64,000 nucleotides of DNA, taken from an uncultured Kangiella sp. (lineage in GTDB: Bacteria; Pseudomonadota; Gammaproteobacteria; Enterobacterales; Kangiellaceae). The notes beneath the pieces were generated by a model that was not told where the DNA came from, did not search any database, and was given only the letters and a program-made list of their open reading frames with translations. The translations under genes and the position numbers were made by a program. Where the stretch lies: contig CANMKR010000003.1 in the NCBI GenBank assembly GCA_947498625.1, positions 459,899 to 523,898 of the forward strand, written 5' to 3'. Within the stretch, counting starts at the first letter, position 1; each line of letters starts with the position of its first letter. This document shows, in pieces, positions 48,821 through 59,283 of this stretch.

Positions 48821-49210
48821 TTATACGCGACGCTTCTTAGGCGGACGACAACCGTTGTGAGGGACTGGTGTCACGTCAGTAATGTTAGTGATCTTGAAAC
48901 CTGCAGCGTTCAATGCACGCACAGCAGACTCACGACCTGGTCCAGGACCTTTAACAAATACTTCAACATTTTTCATACCCATTTCTTTAACTACCTGAGC
49001 AGCGCGATCAGACGCAACCTGTGCAGCGAAAGGAGTAGATTTACGTGAACCACGGAAGCCAGAGCCACCAGCAGTTGCCCATGAAAGAGCATTACCTTGG
49101 CGGTCTGTGATGGTGATGATGGTATTATTAAATGACGCGTGAATATGCGCCATACCGTCAACAACATGCTTTTTGACTTTCTTTTTCGTAGAACGAGGTG
49201 ATTTAGCCAT
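48821..49210 (-). CDS. rpsK: 30S ribosomal protein S11
   Basis: The 129-residue protein has the S11 features: [32 protein letters not shown] (spread over two strands), [31 protein letters not shown] and the end [13 protein letters not shown]. It lies on the platform of the small subunit near the mRNA exit. The gaps are 17 bases to rpsM and 24 to rpsD in the alpha operon. Confidence 0.99.
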   Translation of the reverse strand: MAKSPRSTKKKVKKHVVDGMAHIHASFNNTIITITDRQGNALSWATAGGSGFRGSRKSTPFAAQVASDRAAQVVKEMGMKNVEVFVKGPGPGRESAVRALNAAGFKITNITDVTPVPHNGCRPPKKRRV

Positions 49211-49227
49211 GTTTAATAATACCTAAA

Positions 49228-49584
49228 TTATTTCTTAATAGGTTTGCGCGGACCTTTACGGGTACGAGCATTTGTCTTCGTACGCTGACCACGAAGTGGT
49301 AAGTTACGACGGTGACGAATGCCTCGGAAACAACCCAAGTCCATCAAACGTTTAATATTCATGTTGATTTCGCGACGCAAATCACCTTCAACGGTAAATT
49401 TGCTCACCTCGTTACGTAGATTTTCAATTTGATCTTCGCTCAAACTTTTGATCTTTGCAGTAGGTTCAACTCCTGCATCAGCACAGATTTTCTGTGCACG
49501 AGGACGACCGATACCATAGATAGCGGTCAATGCGATCTCAGCATGCTTATGTACAGGAATGTTAATACCAGCTATACGAGCCAT
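49228..49584 (-). CDS. rpsM: 30S ribosomal protein S13
   Basis: The 118-residue protein begins [26 protein letters not shown] and ends with the Arg/Lys tail [20 protein letters not shown], broken by Arg-rich turns. S13 contacts the large subunit and P-site tRNA. It is the first gene of the alpha operon, starting about 40 bases after the predicted promoter start. An AGGAGAACCTGTTA ribosome binding site precedes the ATG. Confidence 0.99.
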   Translation of the reverse strand: MARIAGINIPVHKHAEIALTAIYGIGRPRAQKICADAGVEPTAKIKSLSEDQIENLRNEVSKFTVEGDLRREINMNIKRLMDLGCFRGIRHRRNLPLRGQRTKTNARTRKGPRKPIKK

Positions 49585-49631
49585 TAACAGGTTCTCCTAA
49601 AATGTGATTAGCAAGCTTCAAAAGGGCGCGT

Positions 49632-49660
49632 ATTCTAACGCCCTTGAACTTGAAAATCAA
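49632..49660 (-). promoter_or_regulatory. Candidate alpha operon promoter
   Basis: On the minus strand TTGATT (49655-49660), a 17-base spacer and TAGAAT (49632-49637) form a good sigma-70 promoter in the rpmJ-rpsM gap. The -10 is flanked by an inverted repeat AAGGGCG / CGCCCTT, and the discriminator is ACGCGCCC, very GC-rich. A short leader of about 40 bases would precede rpsM. Confidence 0.65.
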
Positions 49661-49673
49661 CCAATTAAATTAA

Positions 49674-49787
49674 CTAACCTTGACGCTGTTTATGGCGTGG
49701 GTCAGTACAGATTACACGTACCGCTCCGTGACGACGAATCACTTTGCAGTTACGGCACATTGCTTTTACAGAAGCACGAACTTTCAT
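49674..49787 (-). CDS. rpmJ: 50S ribosomal protein L36
   Basis: A 37-codon gene reading [17 protein letters not shown], then [20 protein letters not shown]. It carries the zinc ligands Cys11, Cys14, Cys27 and His32, so it is the zinc-binding (C+) form of L36. The ATG at 49787 follows a GGAG ribosome binding site; the secY stop is 16 bases upstream. It is the last gene of the spc operon, as in E. coli. Confidence 0.97.
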   Translation of the reverse strand: MKVRASVKAMCRNCKVIRRHGAVRVICTDPRHKQRQG

Positions 49788-49803
49788 AAGTTACTCCAAG
49801 ACG

Positions 49804-51144
49804 CTAGCGACCACGAACTCGACCACCAGGGCCTTGTTTGTGGAGGTTTGCTTTCTTTAAAACTGAGTCATATTGCTGTGACATCAGGTGCGCTTGCACT
49901 TGAGCCATAAAGTCGATAGCGACAACAACAATGATCAGTAGTGAAGTTCCACCGAAGTAGAACGGATAATTAAAGAACAAGATTAAGAATTCAGGTAACA
50001 AACACACGGCTGTCATATAAAGCGCGCCCCAGAAAGTTAATCGGGTTGTCACTTTATCAAGATAACCGGCAGTTTGTTGTCCAGGACGAATACCCGGAAT
50101 GAACGCACCTTGTTTCTTCAAATTTTCAGCTGTATCGCGAGGATTTTGCGTCAATGCAGTATAGAAAAATGCAAAGAAGATAATACCCGCCGCATACATC
50201 AGCATATATACAGGCTTACCTGGCTGTAAGTTTTGCGACAAAGTCGTAAACCAAGTTACTTCTGCAGAACCAGTAGAGAACCAAGACAATAATGTGCTTG
50301 GGAACAATACGATACTGGAAGCGAAAATTGCTGGGATAACACCCGCAGCATTAACTTTCATTGGTAAATAACTACTTTGTGCAGCGTAAACTTTATTGCC
50401 TTGTTGGCGCTTAGCGTAATTAATAGTAATGCGACGTAAGGCTCTTTCCACCCAAACGATAAAGTAAACTACCGCTAAAGCAAAAACACCAAACACTAGA
50501 ATTTCTAGTACATTACGAGTACCGTCATAAGCATCGCTGAACATTTGCGCGATTGATGGCGGAAGACCCGCGACGATACCCACCAAAATAATGATTGAAA
50601 TACCGTTACCAATACCACGCTCAGTGATTTGCTCACCTAACCACATCAAGAACATTGTGCCGGTTACCAAAGTAACAATTGCCACAAAATAGAAAGAGAA
50701 ATCTGGGTTATCAACTAAACCTGGAATCATAGCCGGTAACTGAGTCGACATACCGAATGCTTGTACAGTTGCTAAAATAACAGTGAAGTAACGCGTATAT
50801 TGATTAATCTTACGCTGGCCAGCTTGACCTTCTTTTTTCAGTTCTTTTAATGGCGGATGAACATAGGTCATGATTTGCATGATAATCGACGCCGAGATAT
50901 ACGGCATGATACCTAGTGCAAAAACAGACGCACGCTCTAAAGCACCACCTGAAAATACGTTTAATAGATCACTAATCCCTGTACTTTGCGCTAAAAAGTC
51001 CGCTAATACCGAACCATTAACACCAGGAACCGGAATAAAAGATCCAATTCGGAATACCACAATAGCAAGAAGCACAAACAGCAAACGCTGTTTGAGCTCC
51101 GATAAGCCACCGCTTTTCGCTAACTGCTGTGGATTCAAGGCCAT
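49804..51144 (-). CDS. secY: Preprotein translocase subunit SecY
   Basis: SecY is the ten-span channel of the Sec translocon. The sequence shows [26 protein letters not shown] (span 1), [29 protein letters not shown] (span 2b and first cytosolic loop), [14 protein letters not shown] and the C-terminal [22 protein letters not shown]. The length of 446 residues is usual. The ATG overlaps the rplO stop as TAATG, giving coupling. It is followed by rpmJ. Confidence 0.99.
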   Translation of the reverse strand: MALNPQQLAKSGGLSELKQRLLFVLLAIVVFRIGSFIPVPGVNGSVLADFLAQSTGISDLLNVFSGGALERASVFALGIMPYISASIIMQIMTYVHPPLKELKKEGQAGQRKINQYTRYFTVILATVQAFGMSTQLPAMIPGLVDNPDFSFYFVAIVTLVTGTMFLMWLGEQITERGIGNGISIIILVGIVAGLPPSIAQMFSDAYDGTRNVLEILVFGVFALAVVYFIVWVERALRRITINYAKRQQGNKVYAAQSSYLPMKVNAAGVIPAIFASSIVLFPSTLLSWFSTGSAEVTWFTTLSQNLQPGKPVYMLMYAAGIIFFAFFYTALTQNPRDTAENLKKQGAFIPGIRPGQQTAGYLDKVTTRLTFWGALYMTAVCLLPEFLILFFNYPFYFGGTSLLIIVVVAIDFMAQVQAHLMSQQYDSVLKKANLHKQGPGGRVRGR

Positions 51145-51590
51145 TATTCAGCCGCCTCTTCCACTTTGCCGCCTGCCGCTTCGATAGCTGCTTTAGCACC
51201 TTTAGTCACACGGATACCGTTAGAAACAGTAACTGCGCGATCGATACTACCAGACAACATAATTTTAACGTTAAGGATTTTGTTAGTGATAAGTCCAGCT
51301 GCTTTTAAGCTCAACATATCAATTACTTCACCTTCAACTTTTGCCAATTCGCTCAAGCGAACTTCAGCCGTTACCAAAGATTTACGCGATTTGAAACCGA
51401 ACTTAGGTAAGCGTTGTTTCAATGGCATTTGACCACCTTCGAAACCAATTTTCACTTTACCGCCCGAACGCGATTTTAAACCTTTGTGACCACGACCTGC
51501 AGTCTTACCATCGGTAGAACCGATACCACGACCAACACGCTTGGCTTTTTTCTTACTACCAGGAGCTGGCATTAAAGTATTTAAACGCAT
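51144..51590 (-). CDS. rplO: 50S ribosomal protein L15
   Basis: The 148-residue protein has the L15 pattern [22 protein letters not shown], then [30 protein letters not shown] and a C-terminal mixed domain. It binds 23S rRNA in late assembly. It starts four bases after rpmD and overlaps secY by one base. Confidence 0.98.
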   Translation of the reverse strand: MRLNTLMPAPGSKKKAKRVGRGIGSTDGKTAGRGHKGLKSRSGGKVKIGFEGGQMPLKQRLPKFGFKSRKSLVTAEVRLSELAKVEGEVIDMLSLKAAGLITNKILNVKIMLSGSIDRAVTVSNGIRVTKGAKAAIEAAGGKVEEAAE

Positions 51591-51594
51591 GTCA

Positions 51595-51777
51595 TTACTC
51601 CTCTACAGAAACCATGTAGTAAATTTTGTTTACCATACCGCGAGTTGAAGCAGTATCTTCAACTTCTACTGTATGACCGATACGACGCAAGCCTAAGCCA
51701 GTTAAACACGCTTTATGCGCTTTTAAACGGCCAATGCTAGAACGCGTCTGCGTTACTTTCATCATTTTCTTAGCCAT
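51595..51777 (-). CDS. rpmD: 50S ribosomal protein L30
   Basis: The 60-residue protein has [35 protein letters not shown], the L30 core, in the bacterial short form. It sits four bases after rpsE and four before rplO, the conserved spc position. Confidence 0.97.
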   Translation of the reverse strand: MAKKMMKVTQTRSSIGRLKAHKACLTGLGLRRIGHTVEVEDTASTRGMVNKIYYMVSVEE

Positions 51778-51781
51778 GGTC

Positions 51782-52285
51782 TTAGTCCAAAATCTCTTCT
51801 ACAGTTTTACCACGCTTAGACGCCATCATTTCTGGAGAAGACATTTGCTTCAAACCATTAATAGTTGCGCGAACAATATTAATTGGGTTTGTAGAGCCTA
51901 CGCTTTTCGCTAAAACGTTTTGTACGCCTAACACTTCAAATACCGCACGCATTGCACCGCCGGCAATGATACCAGTACCTTCTGATGCTGGTTGCATATA
52001 TACCTTAGATGCGCCGTGACGGGCATTAATTGGGTGTTGCAATGTGTGACCGTCTTTCAAATCAACTTGAATCATGTTGCGACGAGCTTGTTCCATTGCT
52101 TTTTGAATTGCAGTTGGAACTTCTTTCGACTTACCACGACCGAAACCGATTTTACCTTTACCGTCACCAACCACCGTTAAAGCAGTGAAACCGAAAATAC
52201 GACCACCTTTAACAACTTTAGCAACACGGTTTACGTTGACTAACTTTTCAACTAAACCTTCTTGATTTTCTACTTCTCTAGCCAT
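51782..52285 (-). CDS. rpsE: 30S ribosomal protein S5
   Basis: S5 has a double-stranded RNA-binding-like N-terminal half ([34 protein letters not shown], over two strands) and a C-terminal domain with [17 protein letters not shown]. It takes part in decoding accuracy at the mRNA entry. The length of 167 residues is normal. It lies 11 bases after rplR. Confidence 0.99.
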   Translation of the reverse strand: MAREVENQEGLVEKLVNVNRVAKVVKGGRIFGFTALTVVGDGKGKIGFGRGKSKEVPTAIQKAMEQARRNMIQVDLKDGHTLQHPINARHGASKVYMQPASEGTGIIAGGAMRAVFEVLGVQNVLAKSVGSTNPINIVRATINGLKQMSSPEMMASKRGKTVEEILD

Positions 52286-52296
52286 ATGTCGTCACC

Positions 52297-52650
52297 TTAG
52301 AATTGTAAGCCTTTTTCACGAGCCGCATCAGCTAACGCTTGAACACGACCATGATATTTGAAACCACTACGGTCAAAAGCAACTTGCTTTACGCCCGCTT
52401 CCAAAGCACGCTCTGCTACTAGAGTGCCTACTTGCTTCGCTGCATCTACGTTTCCAGTATATTTCACGTCGCCGCGAACTGACTTTTCAACTGTAGAAGC
52501 GCTTGCAATTACAGAACCATTTTCGCCAGAAATTACTTGAGCGTAAATATGACGAGGAGTTCTGTTCACGACTAGACGATTAGCGCCTAACTCGTGCATT
52601 TTCGCGCGGCTTTTAGTCGCACGACGAATACGTTGAATTTTCTTTTTCAT
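52297..52650 (-). CDS. rplR: 50S ribosomal protein L18
   Basis: The 117-residue protein has [34 protein letters not shown] at the start and [30 protein letters not shown] at the end, both specific to L18, which binds 5S rRNA with L5. It lies 13 bases after rplF. Confidence 0.98.
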   Translation of the reverse strand: MKKKIQRIRRATKSRAKMHELGANRLVVNRTPRHIYAQVISGENGSVIASASTVEKSVRGDVKYTGNVDAAKQVGTLVAERALEAGVKQVAFDRSGFKYHGRVQALADAAREKGLQF

Positions 52651-52663
52651 ATCTTAAGCCCTA

Positions 52664-53194
52664 CTACTTCTTCTTAGCTTCTTTACGAACAATATGCTCG
52701 TCAACGTAGCGTACACCTTTACCTTTATAAGGCTCTGGTGGACGGTAAGCGCGAATCTTCGCCGCTACTTCGCCAACAACTTGCTTGTTCGCACCCTTGA
52801 TCACAAGTTCAGTTTGTGAAGGCGCTTCAACTGTGATGCCTTCTGGAACGTCGTGAACCACTGGGTGAGAGAAACCGAGGGTTAAGTTAACTTTCTTACC
52901 TTGAACGTTAGCACGATAACCAACACCCACTAACTGAAGTTTCTTTTCGAAACCGTCAGTTACGCCAACAACCATGTTGTTAACTAATGAGCGGTAAGTA
53001 CCGGCCATTGCCCAGTTAGTAGCAGTTTCAGATGGTGCGAAAGTAACTTCGCCATCTTCAATCTTAATTACTACGTCTTGGTGCATTTTTTGTTCAAGAG
53101 TTGATTTTGAACCTTTTACACTGATCACGCCGTTGCTGATGTTTACATCAACACCTGAAGGAATAGATACAGCGCTTTTTGCTACACGTGACAT
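52664..53194 (-). CDS. rplF: 50S ribosomal protein L6
   Basis: The 176-residue protein has the two L6 repeats, with [24 protein letters not shown] in the middle and the C-terminal signature [17 protein letters not shown]6 is near the factor-binding site. It lies 12 bases after rpsH. Confidence 0.98.
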   Translation of the reverse strand: MSRVAKSAVSIPSGVDVNISNGVISVKGSKSTLEQKMHQDVVIKIEDGEVTFAPSETATNWAMAGTYRSLVNNMVVGVTDGFEKKLQLVGVGYRANVQGKKVNLTLGFSHPVVHDVPEGITVEAPSQTELVIKGANKQVVGEVAAKIRAYRPPEPYKGKGVRYVDEHIVRKEAKKK

Positions 53195-53206
53195 CTTGAA
53201 TTCCCC

Positions 53207-53599
53207 TTACGCTACAGTACAGATGACTTCACCACCGTGACCCGCTTTACGCGCAGCACGATCGCTCATGACACCTTTTGAGGTTGAAATAATTGAAACA
53301 CCTAAACCGCCAATTACTTTTGGTAATTCGTCTACTTTCTTATAGATACGTAGACCTGGGCGACTAACACGTTTCAATTCATCAATTACTGGACGACCTT
53401 GGTAGTATTTCAATTCAACCGTCATAGTCGCTTTGACTTCGTCAGAAACGCTATAACCAGAAATAAAACCTTCATCAGCCAATACTTTAGCAATTGATGC
53501 TTTTAATTTTGAAGCAGGCATGTTTACGTTTTTCTTCGCAGCAGCTTGGCCGTTACGAATACGAGTCAACATATCTGCAATAGGATCTTGCATACTCAT
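53207..53599 (-). CDS. rpsH: 30S ribosomal protein S8
   Basis: The 130-residue protein begins [20 protein letters not shown] and ends in the S8 signature [21 protein letters not shown] followed by [11 protein letters not shown]8 is a primary 16S binder and in E. coli represses the spc operon by binding mRNA near rplE. It lies 15 bases after rpsN. Confidence 0.98.
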   Translation of the reverse strand: MSMQDPIADMLTRIRNGQAAAKKNVNMPASKLKASIAKVLADEGFISGYSVSDEVKATMTVELKYYQGRPVIDELKRVSRPGLRIYKKVDELPKVIGGLGVSIISTSKGVMSDRAARKAGHGGEVICTVA

Positions 53600-53614
53600 G
53601 ATCTATTCTCCCGA

Positions 53615-53920
53615 CTACCAGCTTGCTTTAACTAAACCAGGAACGTTACCTAGCATAGCTTGCTCACGTAATTTGTTACGGCATAAACCGAACTTACGTA
53701 AAACGCCATGAGGACGACCTGTTACACGACAACGGTTACGTTGACGACTTGGACTTGCATCACGTGGTAACTTTTGCAATTTAACTTGTGCTTCCCAAAC
53801 CTGCTCTTCAGTAGATTCTGGATTGTTAATGATTGCTTTAAGCTCCGCACGTTTAGCTGCGAATTTCGCTACTGTTTTGGTGCGCTTTAGTTCGCGCTGA
53901 ACCATAGATGTTTTAGCCAT
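53615..53920 (-). CDS. rpsN: 30S ribosomal protein S14
   Basis: The 101-residue protein has the long, zinc-free (C-) form of S14: no CxxC pair, with [23 protein letters not shown] and the C-terminal [17 protein letters not shown]. It lies in the small-subunit head and follows rplE by 10 bases. Confidence 0.98.
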   Translation of the reverse strand: MAKTSMVQRELKRTKTVAKFAAKRAELKAIINNPESTEEQVWEAQVKLQKLPRDASPSRQRNRCRVTGRPHGVLRKFGLCRNKLREQAMLGNVPGLVKASW

Positions 53921-53930
53921 TGCGCGTTCC

Positions 53931-54470
53931 TTATGATTTCAATGGGAAGTTGAACGCATCTAATAAAGCACGTCCTTCTTCATTGTTAGCTGCAGTCGTA
54001 GTAATAGTAATATCCATACCACGGATTTTATCAACTTTGTCATAATCAATTTCAGGGAAAATGATTTGCTCTTTGATACCTACAGAATAGTTACCGCGAC
54101 CATCGAATGATTTAGGGTTTAAACCACGGAAGTCACGAATACGAGGAATCGCAATTGAAATAAAACGCTCAAGGAATTCCCACATACGCTCACCACGTAG
54201 TGTTACCTTGCAGCCAATTGGATAATCATCACGGATTTTAAAACCAGCAACAGATTTGCGAGCTTTAGTGATAATTGGTTTTTGGCCTGATATTGCGGTC
54301 ATGTCATTGACTGCGTGTTCCAGTATTTTCTTGTCCGCAATAGCTTCACCTAGACCCATGTTTAATGTGATCTTGGTAATGCGTGGGACTTGCATAACTG
54401 ACTTGAAAGCAAACTTCTCTTGAAGTTCACTTACTACAGTCTCTTTATAAAAGTTGTGCAGTTTCGCCAT
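53931..54470 (-). CDS. rplE: 50S ribosomal protein L5
   Basis: The 179-residue protein has the L5 features [48 protein letters not shown] and the C-terminal [20 protein letters not shown]5 binds 5S rRNA and contacts P-site tRNA. It lies 40 bases after rplX; in E. coli the S8 target on mRNA is in this area. Confidence 0.99.
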   Translation of the reverse strand: MAKLHNFYKETVVSELQEKFAFKSVMQVPRITKITLNMGLGEAIADKKILEHAVNDMTAISGQKPIITKARKSVAGFKIRDDYPIGCKVTLRGERMWEFLERFISIAIPRIRDFRGLNPKSFDGRGNYSVGIKEQIIFPEIDYDKVDKIRGMDITITTTAANNEEGRALLDAFNFPLKS

Positions 54471-54510
54471 TTTTAAATTACCTATTTAAAATAAACTAAA
54501 GGCAGAGCGA

Positions 54511-54822
54511 TTAAATCGCGCCGCCAGTTTTCTTAAAGAAGCGTTCTTTTGTCTCTGGGTTGATACCAACGCGATCCGCCTTACCCGTTTCTGGGTTATA
54601 GATGGCAACGTTAGATGAATCCAAAGCAGCTTCTTTTTCTACGATACCGCCTTCAGTAGGCATACCGTCAGCACCTTGACTTGGTTTAGTATGTTTCTTT
54701 ACCAAGTTGATGCCTGAAACAATCACGCGGCCGTTAGGCAATACACGGTTTACAGTTCCGCGCTTACCTTTATCTTTGCCTGCGATTACGATGACTTCGT
54801 CGTCTTTCTTAATCTTTTGCAT
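54511..54822 (-). CDS. rplX: 50S ribosomal protein L24
   Basis: The ATG at 54822 gives 103 residues starting [22 protein letters not shown], the KOW motif at the L24 start. This matches the usual 104 residues, so a longer frame reaching back into rplN (to 54855) is not the real start. L24 initiates 50S assembly. It lies 13 bases after rplN. Confidence 0.98.
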   Translation of the reverse strand: MQKIKKDDEVIVIAGKDKGKRGTVNRVLPNGRVIVSGINLVKKHTKPSQGADGMPTEGGIVEKEAALDSSNVAIYNPETGKADRVGINPETKERFFKKTGGAI

Positions 54823-54835
54823 GATCTTATCTCTC

Positions 54836-55204
54836 TTACAAAACTTCAGGTGCAAGTGATACGATCTTCATGAACTTGTCACCACGTAATTCACGTGTTA
54901 CAGGTCCAAAAATACGAGTACCGATTGGTTGCAAGTTACTGTTCAACATAACAGCCGCATTGCCGTCAAACTTGATCAAAGATCCGTCTGGACGACGTAC
55001 GCCTTTACGAGTACGAACAACAACTGCGTTCAACACATCACCTTTTTTAACTTTACCGCGTGGAATCGCTTCTTTTACGCTCACCTTGATAACGTCACCA
55101 ACGTTAGCATAACGGCGATGCGAACCACCCAGCACTTTAATACACATTACTCGACGGGCGCCTGAGTTATCGGCTACGTCTAGCATTGACTGCATCTGGA
55201 TCAT
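54836..55204 (-). CDS. rplN: 50S ribosomal protein L14
   Basis: The 122-residue protein begins [21 protein letters not shown] and has [23 protein letters not shown] and [14 protein letters not shown], the L14 signatures. It is the first gene of the spc operon and is preceded by a 112-base gap with a promoter and a hairpin. A CGGAGAAAACC ribosome binding site precedes the ATG. Confidence 0.99.
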   Translation of the reverse strand: MIQMQSMLDVADNSGARRVMCIKVLGGSHRRYANVGDVIKVSVKEAIPRGKVKKGDVLNAVVVRTRKGVRRPDGSLIKFDGNAAVMLNSNLQPIGTRIFGPVTRELRGDKFMKIVSLAPEVL

Positions 55205-55242
55205 GGTTTTCTCCGCTTAAACCCGCGCTAAAATGGCGCGAG

Positions 55243-55272
55243 AGTATACCATTAAATTTCTAAAATTCCTAA
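55243..55272 (-). promoter_or_regulatory. Candidate spc operon promoter
   Basis: On the minus strand a TATACT -10 box (55243-55248) has a weak -35 TTAGGA (55267-55272) 18 bases upstream. The discriminator is CTCGCGCC. A GC-rich inverted repeat CGCGC / GCGCG follows in the leader about 25 bases before rplN. E. coli has its spc promoter at the same place. Confidence 0.6.
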
Positions 55273-55302
55273 CCCCAAGAAAAACTTTCTTTCTCAGGGT
55301 TA
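55270..55302 (-). terminator. Long hairpin between rpsQ and rplN
   Basis: On the minus strand TAACCC / GGGTTA closes a stem that continues through several A-U, G-C and wobble pairs around AAAGAAAG. It starts 15 bases after the rpsQ stop and overlaps the -35 of the spc promoter. There is only a weak U-rich tail, so it may partly end the S10 transcript or protect its 3' end. Confidence 0.5.
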
Positions 55303-55316
55303 ACCGATGTTGCTAA

Positions 55317-55574
55317 TTAGTTAGCCTTTGTAACAATCTCAACCAATTTAAAAGACTTGGTTTTTGAAAGTGGACGGCACTCAACTACCTTAACTACATC
55401 ACCCATGTTGCACTCATTGGCTTCATCGTGTGCGTGGATCTTAGAAGAACGCTTCATGAATTTTCCGTATAAAGGATGCTTCACTTGACGCTCGATAAGA
55501 ACCGTAATGGACTTATCCATCTTGTCACTAACGACCTTGCCTTGTAATGTGCGTTGAATTGATTCAGTGCTCAT
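55317..55574 (-). CDS. rpsQ: 30S ribosomal protein S17
   Basis: The 85-residue OB-fold protein has [32 protein letters not shown], then the S17 signature [21 protein letters not shown]. It binds helices of the 16S 5' domain. It overlaps the rpmC stop by one base (TAATG) and is the last gene of the S10 operon. Confidence 0.98.
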   Translation of the reverse strand: MSTESIQRTLQGKVVSDKMDKSITVLIERQVKHPLYGKFMKRSSKIHAHDEANECNMGDVVKVVECRPLSKTKSFKLVEIVTKAN

Positions 55575-55765
55575 TATGAACCCGCCTTTTCGTTGATGAT
55601 GGTTTTAACACGAGCGATGTCACGACGGATCACACGAATTTCGTGAGTCGTTTCCATCTGGCCCGTAGCCTTTTCCATACGCTTTTTGAACTGTTCTTGT
55701 AACAACTCAATCAGTTGTACATTCAGCTCTTCAACGCTTTTTTCTCTCAAATCTACAGCTTTCAT
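55574..55765 (-). CDS. rpmC: 50S ribosomal protein L29
   Basis: The 63-residue two-helix protein begins [22 protein letters not shown] and has the signature [17 protein letters not shown]29 sits at the tunnel exit beside L23. It overlaps rplP and rpsQ by one base each (TAATG at both ends). Confidence 0.97.
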   Translation of the reverse strand: MKAVDLREKSVEELNVQLIELLQEQFKKRMEKATGQMETTHEIRVIRRDIARVKTIINEKAGS

Positions 55766-56172
55766 TACATCACCGTACGTTTAACGAAAGTAGTTTTGAA
55801 AGGTAACTTAGCAGCTGCTAAAGCAAAAGCTTCACGCGCTAAACCTTCATCAATACCTTCTACTTCATATAACATGCGACCAGGTTGAATCTGCGCTACC
55901 CAGTATTCAACAGAACCTTTACCTTTACCCATACGAACTTCTAATGGCTTCTTAGTAATTGGTTTGTCAGGGAATACACGGATGTAAACTTTACCTTGAC
56001 GCTTCATGTGACGAGTCATGGCACGACGAGCAGCTTCGATTTGACGAGCTGTCATACGACCACGGCCTGTTGCTTTTAATCCGAACTCACCAAAGCTTAC
56101 GTTCATGGTTTGAGAACCACGGTTACGAAGCTTATGTTGCTTACGGAATTTAGTTCTTTTAGGTAATAACAT
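55765..56172 (-). CDS. rplP: 50S ribosomal protein L16
   Basis: The 135-residue protein begins [19 protein letters not shown] and has the signature [19 protein letters not shown], then [23 protein letters not shown]16 helps place tRNA in the A site. It lies 12 bases after rpsC. Confidence 0.99.
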   Translation of the reverse strand: MLLPKRTKFRKQHKLRNRGSQTMNVSFGEFGLKATGRGRMTARQIEAARRAMTRHMKRQGKVYIRVFPDKPITKKPLEVRMGKGKGSVEYWVAQIQPGRMLYEVEGIDEGLAREAFALAAAKLPFKTTFVKRTVM

Positions 56173-56184
56173 TATTCGCTACCC

Positions 56185-56886
56185 CTACTTCTTAGCTCGT
56201 GGTGCAGCTTTTCTGCGGCGTGGTTTGCGCTCTTCTTTAGGTTCAACAATTTCTTGACCTGGAAGAACTTCGCCTTTGAAAATCCACACTTTAATACCGA
56301 TGATGCCGTAAGTAGTCAATGCTTCACAGTGTGCATAGTCAATGTTCGCACGAAGTGTGTGCAAAGGTACACGACCTTCACGATACCACTCTGAACGAGC
56401 AATCTCAGCACCGCCAAGACGACCGCTTACTTGAATCTTGATGCCTTCAGCGCCAGCACGCATTGCATTTTGTACCGCACGCTTCATAGCACGACGGAAC
56501 ATAATACGACGCTCTAATTGCTGAGCTACGTTATCACCAACCAATTTAGCATCTAGTTCTGGCTTACGAATTTGCTCAACAGAAACTTGAGCAGGTACGC
56601 CAGCCATAGTGCTAACTTTAGCGCGTAATTTTTCAATATCTTCACCTTTCTTACCGATAACGATACCTGGACGAGCTGTGTGAATAGTCACACGGATCGC
56701 TTTCGCAGGACGCTCGATGTCGATACGAGATACTGAAGCGCTTTTTAATTCATTTACCAACCAGTTACGGATTTTGATATCACCTTCAAGGTTGTCCGCA
56801 TATTCTCCGCGCTCGGCATACCATGTTGCTGTATGCTTCTTAACGATACCTAAGCGGATACCATTAGGATGTACTTTTTGACCCAT
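56185..56886 (-). CDS. rpsC: 30S ribosomal protein S3
   Basis: The 233-residue protein has [25 protein letters not shown], a KH domain with [20 protein letters not shown] near residues 66-85, and the C-terminal signature region [30 protein letters not shown]. The tail is Lys/Arg-rich. S3 lines the mRNA entry. It lies 10 bases after rplV. Confidence 0.99.
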   Translation of the reverse strand: MGQKVHPNGIRLGIVKKHTATWYAERGEYADNLEGDIKIRNWLVNELKSASVSRIDIERPAKAIRVTIHTARPGIVIGKKGEDIEKLRAKVSTMAGVPAQVSVEQIRKPELDAKLVGDNVAQQLERRIMFRRAMKRAVQNAMRAGAEGIKIQVSGRLGGAEIARSEWYREGRVPLHTLRANIDYAHCEALTTYGIIGIKVWIFKGEVLPGQEIVEPKEERKPRRRKAAPRAKK

Positions 56887-56896
56887 ACTATCTCTC

Positions 56897-57229
56897 CTAG
56901 TTATCCGATACTTTTACAGTAACGTGGCTTGATCTTTTCAAGATACGGTCGCCACGACCTTTAGCGCGCGGACGCATACGCTTAGCGGTAGCTGCTTCGT
57001 CAACGAAAATAGTCGAAACTTTTAATTCGTCGATGTCAGCGCCTTCGTTATGCTCAGCGTTTGCAATCGCAGACTCAAGAACTTTCTTGATTAGTACAGC
57101 CGCTTTCTTTGGGCTGAACTCAAGAAGGTTCAATGCTCTTTCTACTGGTAAGCCGCGAATTTGATCAGCCACAAGACGCATTTTCTGTGCTGAGATGCTA
57201 GCGTTACGCAATTTTGCTGCTACTTCCAT
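56897..57229 (-). CDS. rplV: 50S ribosomal protein L22
   Basis: The 110-residue protein has [25 protein letters not shown] and the tunnel hairpin region with [27 protein letters not shown], where macrolide resistance changes map in other bacteria; the loop looks unaltered. It lies 15 bases after rpsS. Confidence 0.99.
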   Translation of the reverse strand: MEVAAKLRNASISAQKMRLVADQIRGLPVERALNLLEFSPKKAAVLIKKVLESAIANAEHNEGADIDELKVSTIFVDEAATAKRMRPRAKGRGDRILKRSSHVTVKVSDN

Positions 57230-57244
57230 CTTTCACTCCTCGCC

Positions 57245-57523
57245 TTATCGCTTCTTAGCTTTTTTATCAACATCATGGCCATAGTAAGTACGAGTTAATA
57301 CAAACTCACCTAACTTATGACCTACCATGTCTTCTGATACGAAAACTGGTACGTGTTGACGACCATTGTGAACGGCAATCGTCAAACCAACCATTTCTGG
57401 AAAAACGGTAGAACGACGAGACCATGTTTTAATTGGCTTTTTAGAGCCAGAGGCCGCAGCTTCCTCAACCTTCTTCAACAAGTGAAGGTCAATGAAAGGG
57501 CCTTTCTTTAATGAACGTGCCAC
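57245..57523 (-). CDS. rpsS: 30S ribosomal protein S19
   Basis: The 92-residue protein begins [20 protein letters not shown] and carries [41 protein letters not shown], the S19 signature, over its middle. It pairs with S13 in the head. It lies 11 bases after rplB. Confidence 0.99.
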   Translation of the reverse strand: MARSLKKGPFIDLHLLKKVEEAAASGSKKPIKTWSRRSTVFPEMVGLTIAVHNGRQHVPVFVSEDMVGHKLGEFVLTRTYYGHDVDKKAKKR

Positions 57524-57534
57524 TATGCTGTCCT

Positions 57535-58362
57535 CTATTTCTTGTTACGACGACGGACAATAAGCTTGTCTGTACGTTTGTTTTTACGGGTTTTCTTACC
57601 TTTAGTAGGCGTGCCCCATGGAGATACAGGGTGACGACCACCAGAAGTACGACCTTCACCACCACCATGCGGGTGATCAACTGGGTTCATCGCTACACCA
57701 CGAACTGTAGGACGAACACCACGCCATCTAGTGGCACCGGCTTTACCTAGGCTACGAAGCATATGCTCAGAGTTACCTACTTCACCGATAGTCGCACGAC
57801 CTTCGGCTAAAACTTTACGCATTTCGCCTGAACGTAAACGCAAAGTTACATAAGCACCGTCACGCGCCACTAACTGAGCGTATGCGCCAGCAGAACGTGC
57901 CATTTGAGCACCTTTGCCAGGCTTCATCTCGATGTTGTGGATGACTGTACCCGTTGGGATATTGCGCATTGGTAAAGTGTTACCCGTTTTGATAGGCGCT
58001 GCATCACCAGAAATAATCTGAGCACCAGCTTTTAAGCCCTTAGGTGCGATGATGTAACGACGCTCACCGTCTGCATAGCAAACTAATGCGATGTGTGCCG
58101 AACGGTTTGGATCATATTCCAAACGCTCAACCGTCGCAGGGATAGCATCTTTATTACGCTTGAAGTCGATAACACGGTAGTGTTGCTTATGACCACCACC
58201 AACGTGACGTACAGTAATACGACCGTTGTTGTTACGACCACCATTTCTTGATTTCTTCTCTAACAAAGCCGCGTGAGGTTTGCCTTTGTGCAAGTCTTCG
58301 TTTACAACTTTAACAACGAAACGACGACCCGGAGAAGTTGGTTTAGCTTTTATAACTGCCAT
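57535..58362 (-). CDS. rplB: 50S ribosomal protein L2
   Basis: The 275-residue protein has [34 protein letters not shown], and the C-terminal [15 protein letters not shown] with the conserved His of the peptidyl transferase region. It ends [11 protein letters not shown]2 joins the subunits and supports peptide bond formation. It lies 11 bases after rplW. Confidence 0.99.
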   Translation of the reverse strand: MAVIKAKPTSPGRRFVVKVVNEDLHKGKPHAALLEKKSRNGGRNNNGRITVRHVGGGHKQHYRVIDFKRNKDAIPATVERLEYDPNRSAHIALVCYADGERRYIIAPKGLKAGAQIISGDAAPIKTGNTLPMRNIPTGTVIHNIEMKPGKGAQMARSAGAYAQLVARDGAYVTLRLRSGEMRKVLAEGRATIGEVGNSEHMLRSLGKAGATRWRGVRPTVRGVAMNPVDHPHGGGEGRTSGGRHPVSPWGTPTKGKKTRKNKRTDKLIVRRRNKK

Positions 58363-58373
58363 AACTAGTCTCC

Positions 58374-58667
58374 TTATTCCGCCACAAAGTCAAGATCTTG
58401 ACCAGGCTTCAATGAAACGTAAGCTTTTTTCCAGTCGGCACGTTTACCTTGTACCATTCCGAAACGCTTAGTTTTACCTTTTACGTTTAAAGTACGAATT
58501 GAATCGACTTCAACTTCGAATAACGTTTCTACAGCTTTCTTGATTTCACGCTTAGTCGCATCAACTGCCACTTTGAAAACAAACTGATTGTCTGTTTCAG
58601 CTAAAATCGTTGCTTTTTCAGAAACGTGAGGTGCCTTTAGGACTTTTAAGATTCTTTCTTGATTCAT
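58374..58667 (-). CDS. rplW: 50S ribosomal protein L23
   Basis: The 97-residue protein has [39 protein letters not shown] and the signature region [22 protein letters not shown]23 docks trigger factor and SRP at the exit. It overlaps the rplD stop by four bases (ATGA). Confidence 0.98.
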   Translation of the reverse strand: MNQERILKVLKAPHVSEKATILAETDNQFVFKVAVDATKREIKKAVETLFEVEVDSIRTLNVKGKTKRFGMVQGKRADWKKAYVSLKPGQDLDFVAE

Positions 58668-59266
58668 CCTAATTTCTCCTCGATTTTCTTAATCGCAGCA
58701 ACTGTCATAACAACCTTGTCAAAACCGATTAGGCTAACTGGGTCGATACCGTCAACGTCTCGAACGTCAACTTTATGCAAGTTGCGAGAAGCTAAGAATA
58801 AGTTTTCGTTTACTGAATCAGTAACGATCAAAGCTTCTTTTGCGTTTAAATCTTTAAGCTTAGCGACTAGCTCTTTAGTCTTAGGAGCGTCAACGCTAAA
58901 CTCTTCTACTACAATCAAACGCTCTTGACGAACTAACTCGCTCAAGATGCTTTGGATTGCACCGCGATACATCTTCTTGTTCACTTTTTGCGTGTAGTCT
59001 TGAGGTTGTGCAGCAAAAGTTACACCACCTTTACGCCATAATGGAGAACGAATAGTACCGGCACGAGCACGACCAGAACCTTTCTGTTTCCATGGCTTCT
59101 TACCACCACCGCTTACAGCGCTACGGTTTTTCTGAGCACGAGTACCCGCGCGAGCAGCTGCCATATAGGCAACAACTACTTGGTGTACTAACGGTTCGTT
59201 AAATTCACGACCGAAAGCCACTTCAGAAACTTCAAGTGCGCCGCCAGTTGTTAAACTAATTTCCAT
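58664..59266 (-). CDS. rplD: 50S ribosomal protein L4
   Basis: The ATG at 59266, seven bases after an excellent TAAGGAG site, gives 200 residues beginning [19 protein letters not shown]; a TTG two codons upstream is less likely. L4 features include [30 protein letters not shown], the tunnel loop. In E. coli L4 also represses its own operon through the S10 leader, where a hairpin with U-run is seen here at 60336-60373. Confidence 0.98.
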   Translation of the reverse strand: MEISLTTGGALEVSEVAFGREFNEPLVHQVVVAYMAAARAGTRAQKNRSAVSGGGKKPWKQKGSGRARAGTIRSPLWRKGGVTFAAQPQDYTQKVNKKMYRGAIQSILSELVRQERLIVVEEFSVDAPKTKELVAKLKDLNAKEALIVTDSVNENLFLASRNLHKVDVRDVDGIDPVSLIGFDKVVMTVAAIKKIEEKLG

Positions 59267-59283
59267 AGTCAAACTCCTTAGGC

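Noticed and set aside
54823..54855. N-terminal extension of L24 by 11 residues
   Set aside because: It would overlap rplN and make the protein longer than the family. The ATG at 54822 gives the standard length and KOW start.
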